Source: Rhipicephalus microplus
Lineage: Eukaryota > Arthropoda > Arachnida > Ixodida > Ixodidae
DNA length: 64,000 nt
Direction of reading: 5' to 3'
NCBI RefSeq assembly: GCF_043290135.1
Contig: NC_134710.1
Coordinates: 12,663,321 to 12,727,320 of the forward strand
The translations under genes and the position numbers were made by a program. This document shows, piece after piece, positions 8,928-20,629 of this stretch (position 1 is its first letter; each line of letters begins with the position of its first letter). Under the pieces are notes generated by a model. The model saw nothing but the letters and a program-made list of their open reading frames with translations, did no database searches and had not been told where the DNA came from.

Positions 8928-11900
8928 TCAACCGAAGCAACCTTCGAGCGAATACAACAGTTGAATCGGCCTCTTGACTAATTTTCCTTCAGGTGTACGA
9001 AGCAAGCATGTTCTTACTAGTCCATCCTTGCCTGGGAAAATCTTTTTAACCTTGCAGAGTTTCCACCGTGTTCTTTTTCGTGCTTCTTCAAGCAGAAGTA
9101 CATCTCCTTCTTGGATATTTGTGTGACCCTCTATTTTTCTGCTGGCACACTTAAGCTTCCTCAGGTACTTCTTTTTCCACCTGATCCACCATGTTATCAT
9201 TGCCTGTTTTCTCGCACTCCAGTAATTCAACAAACTGTATTCACCGAGTCTGTTTTCTTCCTGCTTGTTCCTTGCTTGCCTGCCTCCTATAATGTCCGCC
9301 TGTGTGATGGGTTGTGGCTCGTTAGGATCGTCATACACATAAGTAAGAGGCGGGTTGTTAAGTACTCCTTCTGCTTCAACAACCACAGTCCGTAGTTCTT
9401 CTTCATCCAAAAGTCGAGCACCTATAGTTTTTGCCATGGATGTCTTAAAGCTTCTGATCAGTCTTTCATAAAATTCTTGCGTTATGTCATAATCAGGTCT
9501 TTGTTTTTCATTCTTGATCCACGTGGGGCCTTTCCACCATAATTCACTTTCCAGCAAACGTTTCACCTTCATCCCCCTTGTCATCAAAGTTTTTATCTTC
9601 GGGGTTGGCATATCTTCGCTGGGTATTCTTTCCCACCACATGAATCGCAGTGCGTCTCGGTCATTTTCATGTATCTTGATCTGCAAGAATGCTTTTTCCA
9701 CGTCGGCTGACATAGCGATCTTGTGATGTCGAAAGTTCATCAGCAAGCTTGTGATGTCGGGGTTTAGGTTTGGCCCCTTTTCCAAGTTGTCATTCAAGGA
9801 TTCACCTGGATTCTGGCCTGACGATGCATCAAAGACGATCCGTATTTCTGTCGTTGTTCGGTCCTTCTTAATTACTGCTTGATGCGGCATGTAGTATATA
9901 AATTTGTTCTGTATATCGGATCCAGCATTTTCTTCGACGTTTTCTGCTATTTCTTGCTCAAAGTACTCTCGAATAGCTTTGTCATAGGCTAGGAACTCAT
10001 CTTTATCCTTGCATAATTTCTTGGTCACCTCGATAAGCCTCTTCTCTGCAATGGTGTTGTTGTCGTCCAATGTCACATTTTCCTTAAATGGCAGCCGCAC
10101 TTGGTATCTTCCTGCCTTGAACTCCATTGTTTGTCGGACGTACTCTAGCACATGTTCATCGCTCATCTTTGTTTCTGGGTTCTCCTTGATGCCCATGTTT
10201 TCCAAGTCCCAGAATCTCTGCAGTTCGTTCGCAGTCGTGTCCGACTTGGCACTGACCTTGAGTACCATAACCATCGATGATTTCATTGGCACACATTGAA
10301 GTCCTACAGGACCTTGGACCGTCCATCCCAATATTGTTTCTATTGCCATTACTTTTGGATGAATCTCGCAAATGCGACCAGTGACGACAGTCCAGTAATA
10401 ATCTGCTCCAATTAATATAGAAGTTTCCATATTTTTTCTTTCTTTGTCCGTCTTCTGGTTGTCATCAGCCAAACGAATTCCCATCGATCTTGCTCTTTCG
10501 TGTATTGTCAATGGTGGCAATGGTAGCACGTCACAGGATATAACTTCTATCTCCAGTGCCTCAATCGTGACTGGCTCTGATGTGGGATCCTTCCTCACGC
10601 TGACCTCGACGACTTTCATGTCTAGTTCCATCTCTCCTCCTCCAAATGATCCTACAGTAATCCTTTCACATCTTTTTACCTTGCACGCTAGTTTTCTTGC
10701 CAATCTTTTGAGGATGAATTTCCTCTGGCTCCCGTTGTCCAGCAGAATCCGTGCGTAGCACCCGCTGTCTTCTCCCTCCGTCCACGAAAAGGCTGTCTGC
10801 AGTAGTATGCACTTGTGTTCATCAGGCTGCTGTGCGTGCATGTTGCAGGACTTGCTGGTGTCTAACCGGTCAGGTTGCGCGCTTTTAAGCACTTGCTCAA
10901 CATCCCCGCTTTGCTGCTGTGCTGACTTTCCTGCAGGCATACGTGGTCGACACATGGATGTCGCGTGCCTTCCCTTGCATGTTTTGCAGCGTACGTTAGC
11001 ACGGCATATCTTCGCCGTGTGGTGAGGTCTGGTGCATCTGAAGCACCTTCGTTCCCGTTGTAAGGCTTCTTTCTTCTGTTGCATACTAATGCTTCTTCTG
11101 CAATCTTCCGTGTAGTGTCCAGTCATCTCACAGAAGATGCATTTCTTAATCGATATGCTTTGAAGCGTAGATGTTCTAGTCCGCCTTATACTGTGCGGTG
11201 ACTGGGTCACGTCGTATTTTTCCTCTCGAGTTTCTTCTCTGCTGCGTATATATATGTTTAAAAACTCCATAATTTCTTTCAAACTGCTCGTGCTGTCTCT
11301 TGACGCTGAGTCTGATTCCGTAGTTGCTGGTCTGTTGTCACCTTTCTTTAACTTCTTCATCTTCATCTCAATCCTCATATTCACCGGTAGCGCAGATTTT
11401 ACAACAGGAGCTATCACTGTGGCGTAACTATCCATTTCCACTCCTAACGACTGCAGTGCTCGTGTGTTCACTTGCAACTTTTGGAAGAGTTTCTTCAACC
11501 CATCTACATCTTTAGGACTCTTCACTGCTTCCAAGTTTGCAAGCTCTTTTATGTAGGTTTCTTTCAAATTATCTTCTCGTCCGAAGGTTTCTTTCAGAAG
11601 AGCGACTGCATGCTCGTAATTCTGTTCAAAAAACTGCAAACCTTCTATAAGGGACGCAGCCTGCCCGCTCAGAGACGCCAGAAGGTAATTAAATTTTTGA
11701 TTCTTCGGCATGTTCACTCTGTTATGCACCGATGTCTCGAACTGATGCCAAAACCTTGGCCATGCTGTTTTTTTCCCATCAAACTTGATCATCTCAAGAC
11801 GTGGCAACTTAACAAGCTCTTGCGTCTCCGAGATTTGGTCAGTACCTTGCACTGAACTCGCTTGTTCTGTGACTATTCTCGTAGTCAGTTGCGTCGCTTG

Positions 11901-12188
11901 TTCTAACTCGCGTAATCGCTCCTCTATTTTGGTCGTTGCAGCGACGATCTTCATCTCATAATGCAAAACTCTTTCAAGTTCTGCCTCCGCGTCGTCTTCT
12001 TCAATGAACGGTTCTATCTGTTCGTTAACTTGTCTTTGCGTCTGTGATACGCTCTTCATCTGGTTCAGAAGCGTCATAAGTTGCGCTCGATCGGCGTCTT
12101 TTTCTATCTTCTTATCGATTTCGCTCGTAAGCGTCGTCACATTTGCTCGAAGCGTCTTCCGCTTCTTCAATAGGACCTCTTTATTCAT
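8928..12188 (-). CDS. BEL/Pao Gag-Pol frame with in-frame deletion of the RT to integrase core
   Basis: A 1086-aa frame. The N-terminal about 320 residues form a coiled, charged gag of the DUF1759 type. CCHC-like knuckles (CIFCEMTGHYTEDC, then CFRCTRPHHTAKIC, then CKTCKGRHATSMC) follow near residues 350-420. A protease-like LLDNGSQRKFI segment comes next, then the start of a BEL-type RT (VFDASS..., SADVEKAFLQI). After the MWW motif near residue 865 the protein jumps to the last part of the integrase (FYERLIRSFKTSM, then a C-terminal ILPGKDG-like tail). The YxDD RT motif and the integrase DDE residues are missing. The frame stays open across the deletion. The ATG at 12188 is the first in the frame and close to the primer site. 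Confidence 0.85.
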   Translation of the reverse strand: MNKEVLLKKRKTLRANVTTLTSEIDKKIEKDADRAQLMTLLNQMKSVSQTQRQVNEQIEPFIEEDDAEAELERVLHYEMKIVAATTKIEERLRELEQATQLTTRIVTEQASSVQGTDQISETQELVKLPRLEMIKFDGKKTAWPRFWHQFETSVHNRVNMPKNQKFNYLLASLSGQAASLIEGLQFFEQNYEHAVALLKETFGREDNLKETYIKELANLEAVKSPKDVDGLKKLFQKLQVNTRALQSLGVEMDSYATVIAPVVKSALPVNMRIEMKMKKLKKGDNRPATTESDSASRDSTSSLKEIMEFLNIYIRSREETREEKYDVTQSPHSIRRTRTSTLQSISIKKCIFCEMTGHYTEDCRRSISMQQKKEALQRERRCFRCTRPHHTAKICRANVRCKTCKGRHATSMCRPRMPAGKSAQQQSGDVEQVLKSAQPDRLDTSKSCNMHAQQPDEHKCILLQTAFSWTEGEDSGCYARILLDNGSQRKFILKRLARKLACKVKRCERITVGSFGGGEMELDMKVVEVSVRKDPTSEPVTIEALEIEVISCDVLPLPPLTIHERARSMGIRLADDNQKTDKERKNMETSILIGADYYWTVVTGRICEIHPKVMAIETILGWTVQGPVGLQCVPMKSSMVMVLKVSAKSDTTANELQRFWDLENMGIKENPETKMSDEHVLEYVRQTMEFKAGRYQVRLPFKENVTLDDNNTIAEKRLIEVTKKLCKDKDEFLAYDKAIREYFEQEIAENVEENAGSDIQNKFIYYMPHQAVIKKDRTTTEIRIVFDASSGQNPGESLNDNLEKGPNLNPDITSLLMNFRHHKIAMSADVEKAFLQIKIHENDRDALRFMWWERIPSEDMPTPKIKTLMTRGMKVKRLLESELWWKGPTWIKNEKQRPDYDITQEFYERLIRSFKTSMAKTIGARLLDEEELRTVVVEAEGVLNNPPLTYVYDDPNEPQPITQADIIGGRQARNKQEENRLGEYSLLNYWSARKQAMITWWIRWKKKYLRKLKCASRKIEGHTNIQEGDVLLLEEARKRTRWKLCKVKKIFPGKDGLVRTCLLRTPEGKLVKRPIQLLYSLEGCFG

Positions 12189-12349
12189 GCTAAAATGTGT
12201 TGAAAGAGCTCTTGCCTTTTATGTGCGTCTCCAACAGTCGTCGGTCGTGGTCCTTCTCTCGACGGTTCGTCCTTGAGCCAGACGCCGCTGCTTCGTTCTT
12301 CAACCCGTTGTTGCGAATGGGGTTGAAGTCTGTGCGTCTGTCTTCAGAT

Positions 12350-12368
12350 CCTCCTGGTCACGGCACCA
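12350..12368 (-). other. BEL primer binding site
   Basis: Read on the minus strand, TGGTGCCGTGACCAGGAGG follows the LTR CA end with no spacer. The TGG start and position fit a tRNA-primed minus-strand start. The tRNA was not assigned. Confidence 0.65.
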
Positions 12369-12509
12369 TGTTTCAGAAGGACCAGAGAGACCGCAGAACC
12401 GATACGTCTTCGGTTTATTGTTGACAGAACAGGAAAAAAAATGCAGAGCGTGACCCTGGCTGCTTCTTCTTCCTCGCCTCCGAGCTCCATCTTCCATCTG
12501 TTTTCTACA
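12369..12509 (-). repeat. BEL 5' LTR
   Basis: A 141-bp repeat with TG...CA ends, the upstream LTR for the minus-strand element and therefore its likely promoter and transcript start. It differs from the other LTR at about five positions plus a homopolymer length, which suggests a fairly recent but not brand-new insertion. Confidence 0.9.
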
Positions 12510-12646
12510 AGAGGCACCAGTGTGCCTATACTGAAATACGGGGGATAGGAAAATGCATGCAAGGTCCCCTGCTTATAAGAGACATCTCGTATAAAAGACA
12601 AGAACTGCAGCCCGGAGTAGGCCTCAATTAAAGGGGTTTAACTGTA

Positions 12647-14537
12647 TAAGAAACACGAATATAAGGAAATATTGGTTATAACGAAGTAAATGAAAAACAG
12701 TCTTGCAATAGATACAGTGTTAAGAATAAGGTTTCTTACTAATTTTGTATATAATGAGCTTATTTTCTTGTAATATGCAACTTTGTGATAATGAGGTTGG
12801 AGTGTATGCTTAAACGATGCTTCGCAAAATCCTGTGCGTGCTACAGAAAACTGCATCAACTAGAAGTGACGTAAGGACTGAATGGCATTCAGAAATAGTA
12901 TGTATCGAGCCTACCTGACAGATTTTCCGCATTAGTATACTGCTAGCGAATAGCGTCAACTCGCTACCGCACGGAGACTGAATGATTAACACGGTGATAG
13001 CGTGCAAACGCATGCCATCGCCATTACTTGGGCTGTCAGGACACGGAGTTGCTTCGTCAGCGGAACTAATTATTTAACATTCTATTGAGTCGCGCTTGTC
13101 TAAGCCATGCTCAGACTCTAGCTGTACACCATTCACTGCACTCTGATGTTGCAGGTTCGATCAACAGGTTGGAAATGTGAATACTGAAAAGAATACACAT
13201 GTATACACTTTGGAACATAGAAATTGAAAAAATTCAATGAACAGCACCATTCAGAAGGTACCGGTAGTACGGAAGTTAGCAGAGAGGCATGGATTGTAGC
13301 TGTAACTACGTGTTTCATCGCTGTAACCATTTCGCCTTGCTGGTTGAGCTTGAGCGTGTTGACGGTATGCTGCGCTCCATAATACCTACAGTAATTATGC
13401 CACATGCAATGCACAAGAAAAACTATGCTTTCATTTTGACCTCGCTGAAGGAAACTATGCATTAAATACAATTAAAGTGACTTTCGAACACTAAAAAACA
13501 TTAAGGCTCGAGGGGACGTGACGTGCAACTCGCTCCTTGTGAGTTAGCAGCTGATTGTTCATTGTCGCTGTCACTCTTGATGCATTCACAGCCTTCTACA
13601 TCCAGTAAAAAATCTTCGTCGTCATGATAGCTTCTTTGAACATCACTGCTGAAAGCAATCGGAGAAATTCCCTCCGCCGAAGCACATTGACAAAACAATC
13701 AACACCACATCACCATGTTCAGTTGGGTGAGGTGAACATTTTGCCAATTTCGCTGTAAAACCCATCAAGCAATCTGGTTGTGGTGTGCTGCCATCTATCA
13801 ACGAATATACAAAACCAAGCGGTGCAGCACTGGCTTACTTCAATATTACTCAGTTATAAGAGAGCAAATCGCAAGCCCACATGACTTTCTTCGTACAATG
13901 TTATGGGATTCATGCACTACCAAAGCACAGACGAATGCTATATGTAAGCAAAATAAGGCGAGTGTCAACTGAAGAAGTCGGGCAATAACATTTAATTAAC
14001 CTGCGTGGCTACAGAAATCCTCCCAAAGCTGATATTTGTACTCGGTGGGTTATCATCAAAAGTGCGAGTTGCCAGTTATTTTCATGAAAATTTCGCATAA
14101 CGCTAAAACTAATCAGATTTATCCCATCACAGAGGGTCTGGATTGTTCGCTGATGCAATATGAGGCTTGTGCTAGTCCAAGGAAAGCTCTCAGCTTAAAC
14201 TATTTTAATGAAACACATGGCTTAGATATACAGCAAAACCTCATGAATATGTTTTCAAAAAAAAAATGCGCAAAATAACCGTATGATTTGGAAAATGTAC
14301 GATCCGACTTGTATTGGAATGGGGTTAATTTAATTTGTACGTTTCCGAGTGTAGCAGCCAGGAAATTTTATTGGGCAAGAACGTATCAATGAGGTTTTAC
14401 TGTACATGGCTAGGCACGTTTTCAAGCCTCAGCATCAATGGCTTCACTGCTCGCCCACATTGATCTCACAAGCGGGGGCCACTGTGACCAACTGTTTAAA
14501 TGGTTCCCACTAAGCGCGTTATTACATTGCTCACATT
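12647..14537. other. Non-coding stretch, no recognised gene
   Basis: AT-rich with eroded repeats (taacgaag near 12680, gataatgagg near 12788, and aatgaggttttactgta near 14388-14404 that resemble ends of TIR elements). A 65-codon minus-strand frame at 13501-13698 has an acidic tail (DSDNEQ) and could be the end of a decayed transposase, but I cannot name it. Nothing else can be supported. Confidence 0.3.
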
Positions 14538-14551
14538 TCACCTCTCCCCGG

Positions 14552-14785
14552 CCCCGCCGCGGTGGTTTAGTGGCTAAGGTACTCGGCTGCTGACCCGCAG
14601 GTCGCGGGTGTCGAATCCCGGCTGCGGCGGCTGCATTTCCGATGGAGGCGGAAATGTAGGCCCGTGTGCTCAGATTTGGGTGCACGTTAAAGAACCCCAG
14701 GTGGTCGAAATTTCTGGAGCCCTCCACTACGGCGTTTCATAATCATATGGTGGTTTTGGGACGCTAAACCCCACATATCAATCAA
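14552..14785 (+). mobile_element. tRNA-derived SINE, Ruka-like, copy 1
   Basis: The element begins ccccgccgcggtggtttagtgg. It has an A-box-like tggtttagtggctaagg and a B-box-like ggtgtcgaatcccgg about 40 bases later, then a conserved body (cgttaaagaaccccaggtgg) and a (atca)n tail. It is flanked by the direct repeat tcacctctccccgg at 14538-14551 and 14786-14799, a typical LINE-driven target duplication. The other copies in this window match it closely. The family name Ruka is from memory. Confidence 0.88.
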
Positions 14786-14799
14786 TCACCTCTCCCCGG

Positions 14800-16058
14800 A
14801 TGACCAAGATTCTTGGTCTCACATGGTGTCCACACAGTGAAGCACCAAGTTGGCGGGTGAGGATAAGCTGGAGCAAATGCGCCAGGTGCTTGGGCTGCGG
14901 CTAGTCAAAGTTCCTCATACTAGCTTCTACTGGGGCGGAAGTGGAGGCCATCTACTGGCAATAGAGGCCTCCGGTAGTGACGAAGCGTGTACACACTCCT
15001 CTCACAGTGGTGGTCTCTGTGGAAAATCATGTTGCTGCAGTAGCGTATTCTCTTGTCTTTTAACCACAGCTACATCTGTTGCTATTTGCAAACAGGTTTG
15101 AAAAACATGCAGAACTGTAGAAATTGTGACATGGGAATGCACTTTGATGAGCATGTTGCAGTGCAGATGCAGGTTTGCATGTAGTGATTGCCGTAGAAAC
15201 AGTTTTCGTAATTGTAAACGCATATCCACCACTTTCATCCTTGCCTTAAAAAAAATCTAAAACTGCCAAAAGACATAACATGGCCACCAACAACAAGAGG
15301 AAGTAAACAACAGCGCCTGTTTAGCTTGGACGCTGCTGGGGATCATCTATATGCTTTACGTGCTGTTCTCTAAGCTTCAGTGGAAATTACGGCTCGATAG
15401 ACATCATTTGCACCTTGCCCAAGACTTGGCTTCAGCACAGCATTCGAGTTCTCATCTCTAGAGACATGCTGCTATTTTGTTTTGCATCTTTAGTAAATTG
15501 GTTATGAATTATTGGGCTAAAGTAATATGAAGAGTCGGGCTAGTTGGTATTGCTGCTTACTGAAACTTTAGTATGCACACACGAGGACACAAATGAAAAA
15601 GGTTCTTGTGTCCCTTTCGATTGTGTCCTCGTGTGCGCGTGCTCAAGCTTCAGTATGAATTATTAGGCATTTTATCTTATAAAAATACACAGGGTTGTGT
15701 TGGGGCCAAGGCGTCACTTCGAATCAACTGTAGGTTTCAAATTAAGAGAGTTCGAATAAACAAGCTATTACTGTATATATGCACTTAATTAAACGGCCAC
15801 AAGCCTTCCGAGGTCACATCATGAAAAATGTGCTGTACATCATATGCCTGTTAAAACCTGGCAGTTATGTTCGTCATACACTCTATCACACGATAAATTA
15901 TACATATCCAGCTAACGATGTGGCCACCAAAACACCAAGATTGTGGTATGTTAATCATGTTTTCTATGACATGCATGTCTTGATTTTCTTCTTAGGACCT
16001 GTCATTTATGTTTGTCATATAGTCATGTCATTTCATACAAACTGTATGCATTCATATA
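14800..16058. other. Non-coding stretch with a foldback
   Basis: No gene recognised. Contains the foldback at 15558-15655, listed separately. The part near 15800-16050 has short repeated words (catgtc, gtcatttatgtt, gccacc) similar to the decayed tandem repeat near 23.8 kb. Confidence 0.3.
15558..15655. repeat. Imperfect foldback with long arms
   Basis: Perfect 15-bp arms cacacgaggacacaa (15578-15592) and its complement (15621-15635) lie within a longer imperfect pairing. The outer parts tactgaaactttagtatgc and its diverged complement also pair across a short loop. It could be a tiny TIR element or the head-to-head remains of a retroelement end. No target duplication was identified. Confidence 0.55.
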
Positions 16059-16970
16059 CCGTATTTACTCGCATAATCCTCGCACTTTTTTTGCCGGAAA
16101 CCTGTTGCAAAGTTAGGGGGTGCGAGAATTACGCGGGGAAAACTTTCCACGAAAACGCAGAGAGCGAAAAAAAAAAAAAACGAAGTGGCCGCAAATCGGG
16201 ATTCTCACACCAGCAACTTACAGTAAGCTTTACAAAGTACTAATTAGAACTTACCTCAACAATAAAAGCAGAGGTTCAACACAAGGCAAGATTTATTTGA
16301 GACATAAAAATTGGAAGCAAATAGTCGAGAATTAGAATACCATACGCGAAGCTTGTGGGCGTTGTGGGCGTAGCGGTAGCGGTCGGCGCTCAACAGGAGC
16401 CCTCAAAAGGTAAGCGTAGGTCGTCAGTATTGGGCTGATGGCTATTTAACAGAATCGTCCGCAGTTTCCTTCTGAAGAAATAAAGTTTACCATCAATCCC
16501 AGTTTTAGGCACACGGCAGGCCCAACTTGTCTTGGTGGCTTTCAGCTGCCGTCAGCAGTAGCGAACACAAAACTCGTAGGCTCCGAAGGGCCTACCGGCA
16601 TCCCTGTTGCCGTTGTTTAGCGTATGATCTATCGCTTGCAACTTGAAGCAGCCGTGTGGCTTCAGTATCGCCCCATAACGTGCCAAGATAACCAACACAA
16701 CATACAAAACACACCGCAACGCGCACTGGCCACTTCGGCTTGGCTTGGATTGAATTGAATCTCTGTGCAATAGTACGCTTGATGCTTAAGAGATGGCGCC
16801 AAATGGCGCGCGCTATTATCATCAGTGGCTGGAACGAGCAGACGACATTATTGCGGCAGTTTTCGGGGGTGCGATAATTACTCGGAGGAAAAATTTTTTC
16901 CGTATTTTTCTTGGCCAATGTGGGGGGTGCGAGAATTATGCGAATGCGAGGATTATGCGAGTAAATACGG
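16059..16970. mobile_element. 912-bp non-autonomous DNA transposon with TIRs
   Basis: The left end ccgtatttactcgcataat (16059) and the reverse complement of the right end match over about 26 bases. TA is present on both sides (16057-16058 and 16971-16972). A subterminal motif, ggggtgcga.aatta.gcg, recurs inside both ends (near 16117-16136, 16866-16884 and 16922-16940). There is no transposase. Superfamily unassigned; the TA duplication suggests a Tc1/mariner/pogo-like mechanism. Confidence 0.75.
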
Positions 16971-16972
16971 TA

Positions 16973-19900
16973 ACCTAATGGTCAGGGGAGCACAGTCTTA
17001 GGCAGTTGCACTGACTGACCGGCCCAACCCGACTGTTAATGTCAATGGAATGTGCTATGGGAAAGACGTGATTGAAAATTAATTTACCATTTTATTGAAG
17101 TCATTTATCATGAGAGCTTAAATGGTATGGTTGCTATGCAAATGCATACATTTTCACCACCAGCCCCAGTGCTTCTTTATGAAAAACAATGTGTGACTTG
17201 TGCACGTATTCTCCAGTGATGCCAGGCTAGCTTGCAGAAAAACGTATAGTAATCGGTCTTGCCCTGACCGCCGCCGAGTCCCAAGAGATTCCGGTCAACG
17301 GCTAGGAGGATGCAAATCACTCATTCATTTGCATCCGTCACTCGACGGATGCAAGTAAACGTTATTTCTCCCTCTCTTTCTGTTAACCTTTCCTTTCTCT
17401 AGGAATAAATCTTGTTTCATCTATTTCCCTTTAATGTGATGAGTATTGTTAATAGGAGCAAAGACACACTGCTAGTTTCCAAATGCTGCTAAGCTACATC
17501 CTACTACTGCCACCATTTAGTTCAGGCTTGAAAGTGATTGATATCATTACACCTAGCATCTGAAGAGCTTTAAGTATGTGGGCAGCTGAATTGTTTCATA
17601 ACTGCACAGAATTGCAACTGAGAAGACTTTTGAAAACTGAGAGGTTTGTGTGGTAAGGATTGTCGCTTCTGGACAATTTTTACCTGCAGCATTCTTTATA
17701 CATATTTGAATTGCCCTCGAGTTTTGAGTAGAAGTTTCTGTATAGATTTTGTATTTGTTACTTTTCTTATTACTGTTAAGCCTAAATATTTCAGTCATTG
17801 ATTTTTAAGGCCTGTCAATTGTTTAACAACAAGTGTGTGTAGTATGCAACTAATACAACCTTGCTTTTCTTTTTTTTCTTTAAACAAGGAGCACATTGCT
17901 GCTGGAGCACCGTATAGAAAGAAACTCTCTGTACACATCAAGTGCAGTGGACAGGGTGACACGTCTGAAGAAACAAGCCCAACTAATGTATGTAGTTTTG
18001 GTAATCAGGCTTTTTGATAAGTTTAGCTCTATGAAGTTACTCCACTGATGTCATGACATAGGGGTTTTCTGTGAACCAGACATTCCATAGATCCACTGTG
18101 GCTAACAGCACAAAAGCACAGATATAGACTAGAAGTGCACATAGCACAGCGCTCACTTTCAACTGAATGTTTATTGAAAAACAGGAACATATATAGCATA
18201 CAAACAAAACACCTCGTGACTCATCCATCCACCCACTCCACCAGTTCAAAGTCACCCAGTTTTCCATCTTACTTAATGTTGTTCTATATGTATATAACAA
18301 TTTTAATTTGCTTGCAGGCCGAGTGGCTCATCCAAGAAATGTTGGCCTGTGTTTCAATTTCCTTTTGTTTTTATGGTTCATACATAGTGTATTACTTTGC
18401 AGACATGGCAATCTCAACAAAATTTATGCACCCGGCTAGTCACTTTTCAGTGTCCAAACTGGGTATGTCCAAACTCACTTTTGTTGAACAGTGTCATGTC
18501 AGCTGGAGAAAATATGTCCGCTTTGATGTAGATTTACTGTGAAAAAAAACAAAAGGAGCCTTACTGTCCTGGGCTTTTTTATAAAAGATCTGTTTAAAAA
18601 AAACTATATGTGCTGAGGTGGAAACAGTGCCATAGCTTCTTTCTGCCCATACTTTATTGTGTGAAAAGTTATGTATGTAAAATGATTCTCAAAATTTTAA
18701 AAATTGTTTGCCAAACTAGTAATTGTCATTGATAAGTAATTGTCATTGATAAGTAAACTTGCTGCAGTGTACAATAAACAATAATTTTTTAAAGGAAATT
18801 GCATTGGAATTTCAAGCCATTCTGGTAAATTTTGTCTTAACTCGAATTTCAAACCCTGAATTAAACTGCAGTCGATTCTCAGTGAACAGAAATCTGTTAA
18901 ACGGAACTGCTGTTTAAATGAAACAAGTGCTTGTGGTAAGATTGGTTTCGGGCTTGTATTCTCCATCCGTGTTCATCTTTCAGTAAATGGAACTCCCATT
19001 AAATGGAACATTCTCGTCCCTTCAGGTTCAGTTTAATGAGAGTTCACTGCATTTTTAAAAGTCATATGGCACATAGACAAAGACAAAGGAAGAACACAAA
19101 AGACATAGCGCTGAACTACTGGTGATACTTTATTTCTAATTGAACACACTTGTATGGGCTTAACAAGCCAGTGACAGCGTCTCAAGGGGGAACACGGATC
19201 TTAGAAAGCCGAAAATCACGAAAAAAGTGACTTTTTGAAGGTCAGTGCAAATAAAAGCTAAAATCGCGCTTTGTCTGCGCCGAACTGTTGCCATTATGCA
19301 TGAGCTTTCGTGGCCATCTTAGTCTAGCTTGGAAGGGTCTTTCTTGATCTTCAGTTTCCCCCTGCCGCTGGCTCATCTTGCTCATTGGCTTTTCAGCAAA
19401 AACGCGTCATTAAGAAGCACCAACGCGCAATTCTATTGGCTTCTTGGCACACATGACAATACCAGTGGCATTTCTGGCATTTGGTTCATCGTCGAGACGT
19501 GCACGGGCATGTGCGATTTTGTCGTAGTGCTGTCAACTGCCTGCTGCTTGCGAGATGGTCCGCGCTGCACAAGTTTATGAAGCCTGTGCGAGGATCGCTT
19601 GCCAAGAAATTCAGAAAGAGCCCCAATATGGCTCAGGACAATGAGAATAATGAACTCATGGCGGTCAACTGAGTGGTCGCCAGCAATGCTGAGATCTGAT
19701 TTTTAATGTGCAGCTCCATTTTCGTTTTAAATGTAAAAAAAAATGTGTTTGGTTACATGCAGACAATGAACTTTATTGTGCTGAAATTTGAGATGTACTT
19801 CAATTTTTGATCAGCTTGCAGTGTTGCCTTCCTTAGGCTTTCTAGTATCCATATATGAGTTGATGACGGTGTAATTTTATGTACATAAATTTTCATGGTT

Positions 19901-20629
19901 TAAGCAAACAATGTAATGTAGTTACTAAATATCTCAGAAAATAATTGGCCTGCATAAAATTAGTTGGACAGTTAAAATAAGCTCAAGAAACTGAACAGAG
20001 ATGTGCAGCTTCACCTAATATGCTGAAGAAATAACGCACATTATCTTTTAACAGGGAATAAAGTTAGAATTGAACACTCATCATTTTGCACTCTGCCTAT
20101 GGCCAATCAGCACTCGAAAATTCTATCTCCATTTTTGGGACTGTCGCTGATGAAGTGCTCATGCAATTTTCTTTGTGATTATCAATTTCATATGCTTCTG
20201 TTACCTTTTAGGTTATGTTATCCTTCTCTTTCCTGATCACCCAACACTGTCTCACTCTGCCCAATAGTGTAACGACAAGTGGCCTGAAATGGCAGTTTTT
20301 CCAACAATGTTCTTGTGCTCCCTAAGCCTGTCGTTCAGACTCCTACCAGTCCCATGCTGTAGAGATGACACTATTTGCTAGTGGCCTACAACTGCCGCAA
20401 ATCTGTAAGGAAGGCTCGGTACATACGACCTTGGGGGGCCATTCAGTTCATACGTCAATTCTAGTTAATACAGTTTTCTGTAGCAGGCATAGGATTTCAC
20501 AAAGCATCATTCATGCACGATAATGGAGCTTAAATATAGCCTCTTACACCATGGAAAATATCCAGGTGGCGAGCTTCTGTGGTTTCAGAAAGTATCTTGG
20601 TCTCATACATTTCAGTGCAGCTCATGACT
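16973..20629. other. Non-coding stretch with short decayed repeats
   Basis: No gene supported. Short pieces near 18105-18215 and 19075-19145 share the phrase agcgct followed by a tttatt tract, as at the 3' ends of tick retroelements. At 19180-19680 a small frame ending AKKFRKSPNMAQ resembles the start of a Mutator-like unit, but only 30-60 codons are visible. Sequence near 18860-19030 holds eroded aaatgaaac/aaatggaac repeats. Confidence 0.25.

Larger units (their letters stand above)
8768..12509 (-). mobile_element. BEL/Pao-like LTR retrotransposon, internally deleted
   Basis: This 3742-bp unit is bounded by 142/141-bp direct repeats with TG...CA ends and a perfect 5-bp target duplication, agagg, at 8763-8767 and 12510-12514. 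On the minus strand a TGGTGCCGTGACC primer site directly abuts the 5' LTR, and a purine-rich ggcgggaaga tract precedes the 3' LTR. One long frame fills the interior. It lacks most of RT, RNase H and integrase, so it cannot transpose alone. Confidence 0.92.
8724..12644. mobile_element. Small TA-flanked inverted-repeat element split by the BEL insertion
   Basis: The left end is cagttgaaccaacccctt (8724) preceded by TA at 8722-8723. The right end, reverse complemented, is cagttaaaccccttt, followed by TA at 12645-12646. Removing the BEL element leaves about 175 bp with inverted ends and TA on both sides, the form of a pogo/Tigger- or mariner-type MITE. Both halves also share the motif cttataagagac. 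It has no coding capacity. The superfamily is inferred only from the TA duplication and terminal sequence. Confidence 0.6.

Noticed and set aside
14552..14640. tRNA gene in the SINE head
   Set aside because: The head continues into the conserved SINE body and is flanked by a target duplication, so it is a SINE promoter.
19180..19990. A deletion derivative of a Mutator-like element
   Set aside because: Only about 30 codons look transposase-like and no inverted ends were found.
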